NCBI GenBank assembly: GCA_964035795.1
Contig: OZ038321.1
Coordinates: 13,349,288-13,413,287 of the forward strand
Length of the DNA: 64,000 bases
Source: Pterobdella sp. o SKG-2022
Lineage: Eukaryota > Annelida > Clitellata > Hirudinida > Piscicolidae
Direction of reading: 5' to 3'
The position numbers were made by a program, and so were the translations under genes. The notes under the pieces are model-generated. The model was not told where the DNA came from and ran no database searches. It saw only the letters and a program-made list of their open reading frames with translations. Below are positions 57,190 through 64,000 of the stretch, piece after piece (the stretch's first letter is position 1; each line of letters starts with the position of its first letter).

Positions 57190-58200
57190 TTTTAGGTGGA
57201 GTGGAACGTTGCATTTCCTACTTTTGCTCCGAGTTGGGTTTTACAGTTGGTGTCTCTAGATTGCTTACATAGTGCTCTTATATGTTCCAATGTATTATTT
57301 TTACATACAATTGGAGACACTCTCATCTTTAAGATGAACCATTTTCAACCATGTGAGCTGGGCTTTTGTACCTTCCCTAATACAATCACTACGATATATA
57401 CAACATGTGGGTTTCATGTTATTTCCCTGTTTATATTTCTCAAGAATTTGTGTTACGCAAATAATGGATACCACCATTTCTTGCCTCAAAAAGAAACTTT
57501 TTCAGAGAGAATGTATCCACACCTTCCGTGAAAGCACTATACATGTTTATAACTTTGGGGCATTTGAATGCAATTCTTCTTTTTTTGTAAGATCGTTGCT
57601 TATCGGTTTACTTTTGTGACAGAATTAATTCCATAAGCAATCGATGCCATGCTTACAACTTTGCTGTCTTTCTATACCACAACAGAAATGTTTTTTGGTG
57701 TTATCATAGACCTTCAGTCACTCCTCTAATTTTTCTCAAATCTTTTTTCTTCAACGGAAATTTTCCCATTTTGTTTTTTTTGTGGTTTTAAGAATATAAT
57801 GCCCCTATTCAGTAAGATTGTCCATTAGGGGTAAATGGTGAAAAAATTATCCATGTATTTATCCTACTTGTGTGGTTTTTGTGGAAGAAATCAAAGCACA
57901 ACTGCTGCTTTCTAACCATGTAACTTTTGATGAGGTAGGAAGGCTGATTTGCAACAGTGATATTATTATCAGAGTCTGTTATGCTCACTGTGGCATAAGA
58001 AGCAAGAAAAAGTTTCTATTACTGTTTTGAGGCAGCTTGGTGATGTTGCCAAGTGTGCTGCATTCCTTAAGCTTTGCTTCTACTAACCCTGATATAAGAT
58101 AAAGTTTTTCAGTTACCTTGAAAAAGTACTCTTTGACCAGATCTTGCACTTAAAGTCTAATGCTTTCCCTTTGATGAGTTGTTTACACGCAATCTTGCCA
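57190..58200 (-). pseudogene. piggyBac-type transposase, decayed
   Basis: Read on the minus strand in several frames. In order: MDNFFTIYPLWTILLNRG (~57800-57855), equivalent to the DNFFTS block that carries a catalytic Asp in piggyBac transposases; NGKISVEEKRFEK; VVVWKDSKVVSMAS (the W-x-D strand); CPKVINMYSAFTEGVD (~57510-57570), matching the P-K-V-V-x-x-Y-N-x-x-M-G-G-V-D block with its Asp; and a C-terminal Cys/His-rich piece with ALCKQSRDTNCKTQLGAKVG (~57200-57270), matching the family's zinc-binding tail. Stops and frameshifts are frequent, so the copy is inactive. No terminal TTAA/inverted repeats were located. It is intergenic. Confidence 0.75.
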
Positions 58201-59729
58201 TAATAATCTATTGAATCATCGATAGGTACTTTTCTCAAGCCTGATTCGAAATTTCTCAAAAATACTTATCAACGAGAAAAATGCAGATAAATTATAATAT
58301 ATATTGATTCTAACGGGGAAAACGAACTAAAACGTCCAAAATGATACTGATTCAAACTTCTGCCAATTCTGTTCAACGAGTCTATAAAAAACGTATTTTT
58401 AACTCCATAAAACATATTTCCAATTTATCACTTTCATCTTTAAACAATCAACTCTGAATTAACATTTTCCATGAAGATTACGTCCAATATAATCATTAAA
58501 TTTAATTCTTTTAATCTTTTTTTGAATTAAAACAAATCATTTTTATACCAATCCAAAATAATGCATTTCAAAATTTCCAGAAGTTTTAACACATTCAAAT
58601 GTGAATTATTTAAAATAATGTGAATGAATTGAACCTTTACACTTTCGTCTTGAGTATAAAGTAAAAGCTCAAATCTGCCCACTTATGCAGGTTTAAGAAC
58701 GTTTTTTTCCTCGCTTGCCTGGTGTCAGTAAATGACATTGAAATTTGAACCGATATAGCTTAGTATTTCATAAAATTAAACTATTATGTGAATATTTTCC
58801 AGATTAATCTTTAATTTCGATATAATTCTAACTTGGACAAGATAGGTTGAAGTTTTTTTACTATCTCAATCAATTTTCTAAAGTGTGTGGGAATTTTTCA
58901 AATTATTGTAAGAGTTGTTTTGTTAAAACTCTTATTTTACTTATTTAAAAAAAATCAAAATTTGAAGTTATGAAATCACATTAGAAATAGAATTAAATTC
59001 AAAAAACTGAAAATTTTTAATTATCCAAAGTCTTCAGATGCCTTCAAAAAAGTTGCACAAAAAGTGACAACATGCGCTGCTAACTTTAGACTGAATTTAT
59101 TGAAGTCTTACTAAATGTATGAAACTTCATATAATCTAAAAAAAATAATGCAGAACTTACATTGCTGATAAATTTATTTGTTATTCAGTGTTTTATAGTA
59201 TAAACCGAAATTTAACCTAATGAAACGTTATATTACAATTGAGGTAAGTTCTATTGCTATTAATACTAACAGTCAAATTGTTATCACATTCATGTTTAGT
59301 AATGGACCAGTCTTACGCGGTGCCAGCAAGTATATGCTTTAAAGATGTTTGCAAGCATTTTAAAATATATTTTTTGATTATTTGCTCGTTGACTTTGAGT
59401 AATGGATCAACAATCGATTTCGAACCTTTTACCACTTTCATATACAAACTTTTCATTGGATTCATAACAGCAAAGCTTTGAAAATATTAAAAATAAAAAA
59501 TAATGGTGCTAAAAGATAACTTGAGTTATTGTACTCTGCACATAAAGTCGATGATTTATTGGGAAATTTTCATATTTAGAAGCATCACTAAGGGAATATT
59601 TTAGTAGCAATAAAGATCAGTGCAAAAAAAAAAAAGATAAATATTATTTTAACAGTTATAACAATTACTATCATACATCTAATATAATTCCATCAATATC
59701 AACAAAAGCATCAGAAAAATATCGCCAGC
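58201..59729. other. no gene recognised
   Basis: AT-rich sequence between the piggyBac relic and the START-domain gene. It must include the latter's promoter. No motif assigned. Confidence 0.4.
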
Positions 59730-63499
<3,770 letters not shown>

Positions 63500-64000
63500 G
63501 TAGGAGTTGGACGTATTTGCATATGGTCTGGTAGTTAGATGGTTTTATTGTGGAGTTTTCAAATAAAAGTTTCCAACCACTTGACGACTGAAAAACTTTT
63601 AAAAAGTGTTCTTGACATTTTCGTCTTCAAGTTCAAAACAGCATTTTATACATAAGCCGAAATGAATGGCGAATCTTTCAAAAACGTGAAGATGAATGTA
63701 TTAAAAGGAATTAATCTCAATAAATGTTGCCTTTTTATGAACATTTGTCTTAAGTTTTTAATGCATTAAGTTTATTTTTTTTCAATATTTTTCAAGATAA
63801 AGTGATTTTGAGTTTTTGAAAAATTGAAAATTTATTTCTTATAGAAAGTAATAATAACTTGGTGATAATAGTTTTTGTTCCGACAAATGAGCTTGAAGTT
63901 ATTTATGTGAGATTTCATTAGTTATATTTTTAATTAAATACAGTTTATATAATTAAATTTTTCAAAGCTGTTTATTATTTTTTTTATTTTTAAAAAATTT
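63500..64000. other. intron or downstream sequence of the START gene
   Basis: Follows a good donor (CAG|gtaggag). AT-rich, with no further exon seen before the end of the window. Confidence 0.4.

Overview
This is AT-rich animal nuclear DNA. Its genes are split by GT-AG introns, it carries metazoan-type signalling and chromatin genes (SOCS4/5-like, MECOM/PRDM16-like), and it is crowded with LINE, Penelope-like and piggyBac relics and with long simple repeats, including (AC)n, (ACGC)n, (GT)n, (ATCC)n and (AAT)n. Nothing bacterial, viral or organellar is visible. The species cannot be fixed; an AT-rich invertebrate with fairly short introns fits best (inference). Most exons were found by reading conserved protein segments and checking that every splice phase closes; they were not predicted by a program.

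Layout: 1-5201 (+), the 3' part of a ferric-chelate-reductase-1-like gene with two DOMON modules followed by a cytochrome b561 domain. One of its introns is almost entirely a ~940 bp (AC)n/(ACGC)n tract. 6070-7895 (-), ENY2 in five exons. 8196-8997 (+), COA6 in three exons, head-to-head with ENY2 across 300 bp. 9-14 kb, decayed LINE fragments and a Penelope-like GIY-YIG nuclease fragment. 15891-19034 (-), an intronless Golgi alpha-mannosidase II-like gene, head-to-head across 295 bp with 19330-21825 (+), an Asn-rich 831-residue protein of unknown function. 24.4 kb (-), an isolated plausible last exon. 25.7-26.6 kb, a LINE fragment with an Asn/Gln-rich minisatellite insert. 28241-30906 (-), the 3' half of a MECOM/PRDM16-type zinc-finger gene. 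31-41 kb, simple repeats and an inactive CR1-group LINE. 41047-48190 (+), a complete SOCS4/5-like gene with an antisense RTE-type LINE in its fourth intron. 48.2-57 kb, AT-rich sequence with no recognised gene. 57.2-58.2 kb (-), a dead piggyBac-type transposase. 59730-63499 (+), part of a STARD4/5/6-type START-domain gene, with one exon not found and the 3' end not found before the window ends.

The genes form no single pathway; they are unrelated housekeeping and regulatory genes. ENY2 acts in SAGA and TREX-2, COA6 in copper loading of cytochrome oxidase, FRRS1-like in transmembrane electron transfer, MAN2 in N-glycan trimming, SOCS in cytokine/EGFR signal attenuation, MECOM in transcriptional repression and START in lipid transfer. 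I found no convincing undescribed multi-gene system. The most unusual items are the repeat-only intron of the FRRS1-like gene, complementary tracts at both ends of the last SOCS intron, the Asn-rich divergent gene, and the Asn/Gln-rich LINE remnant.
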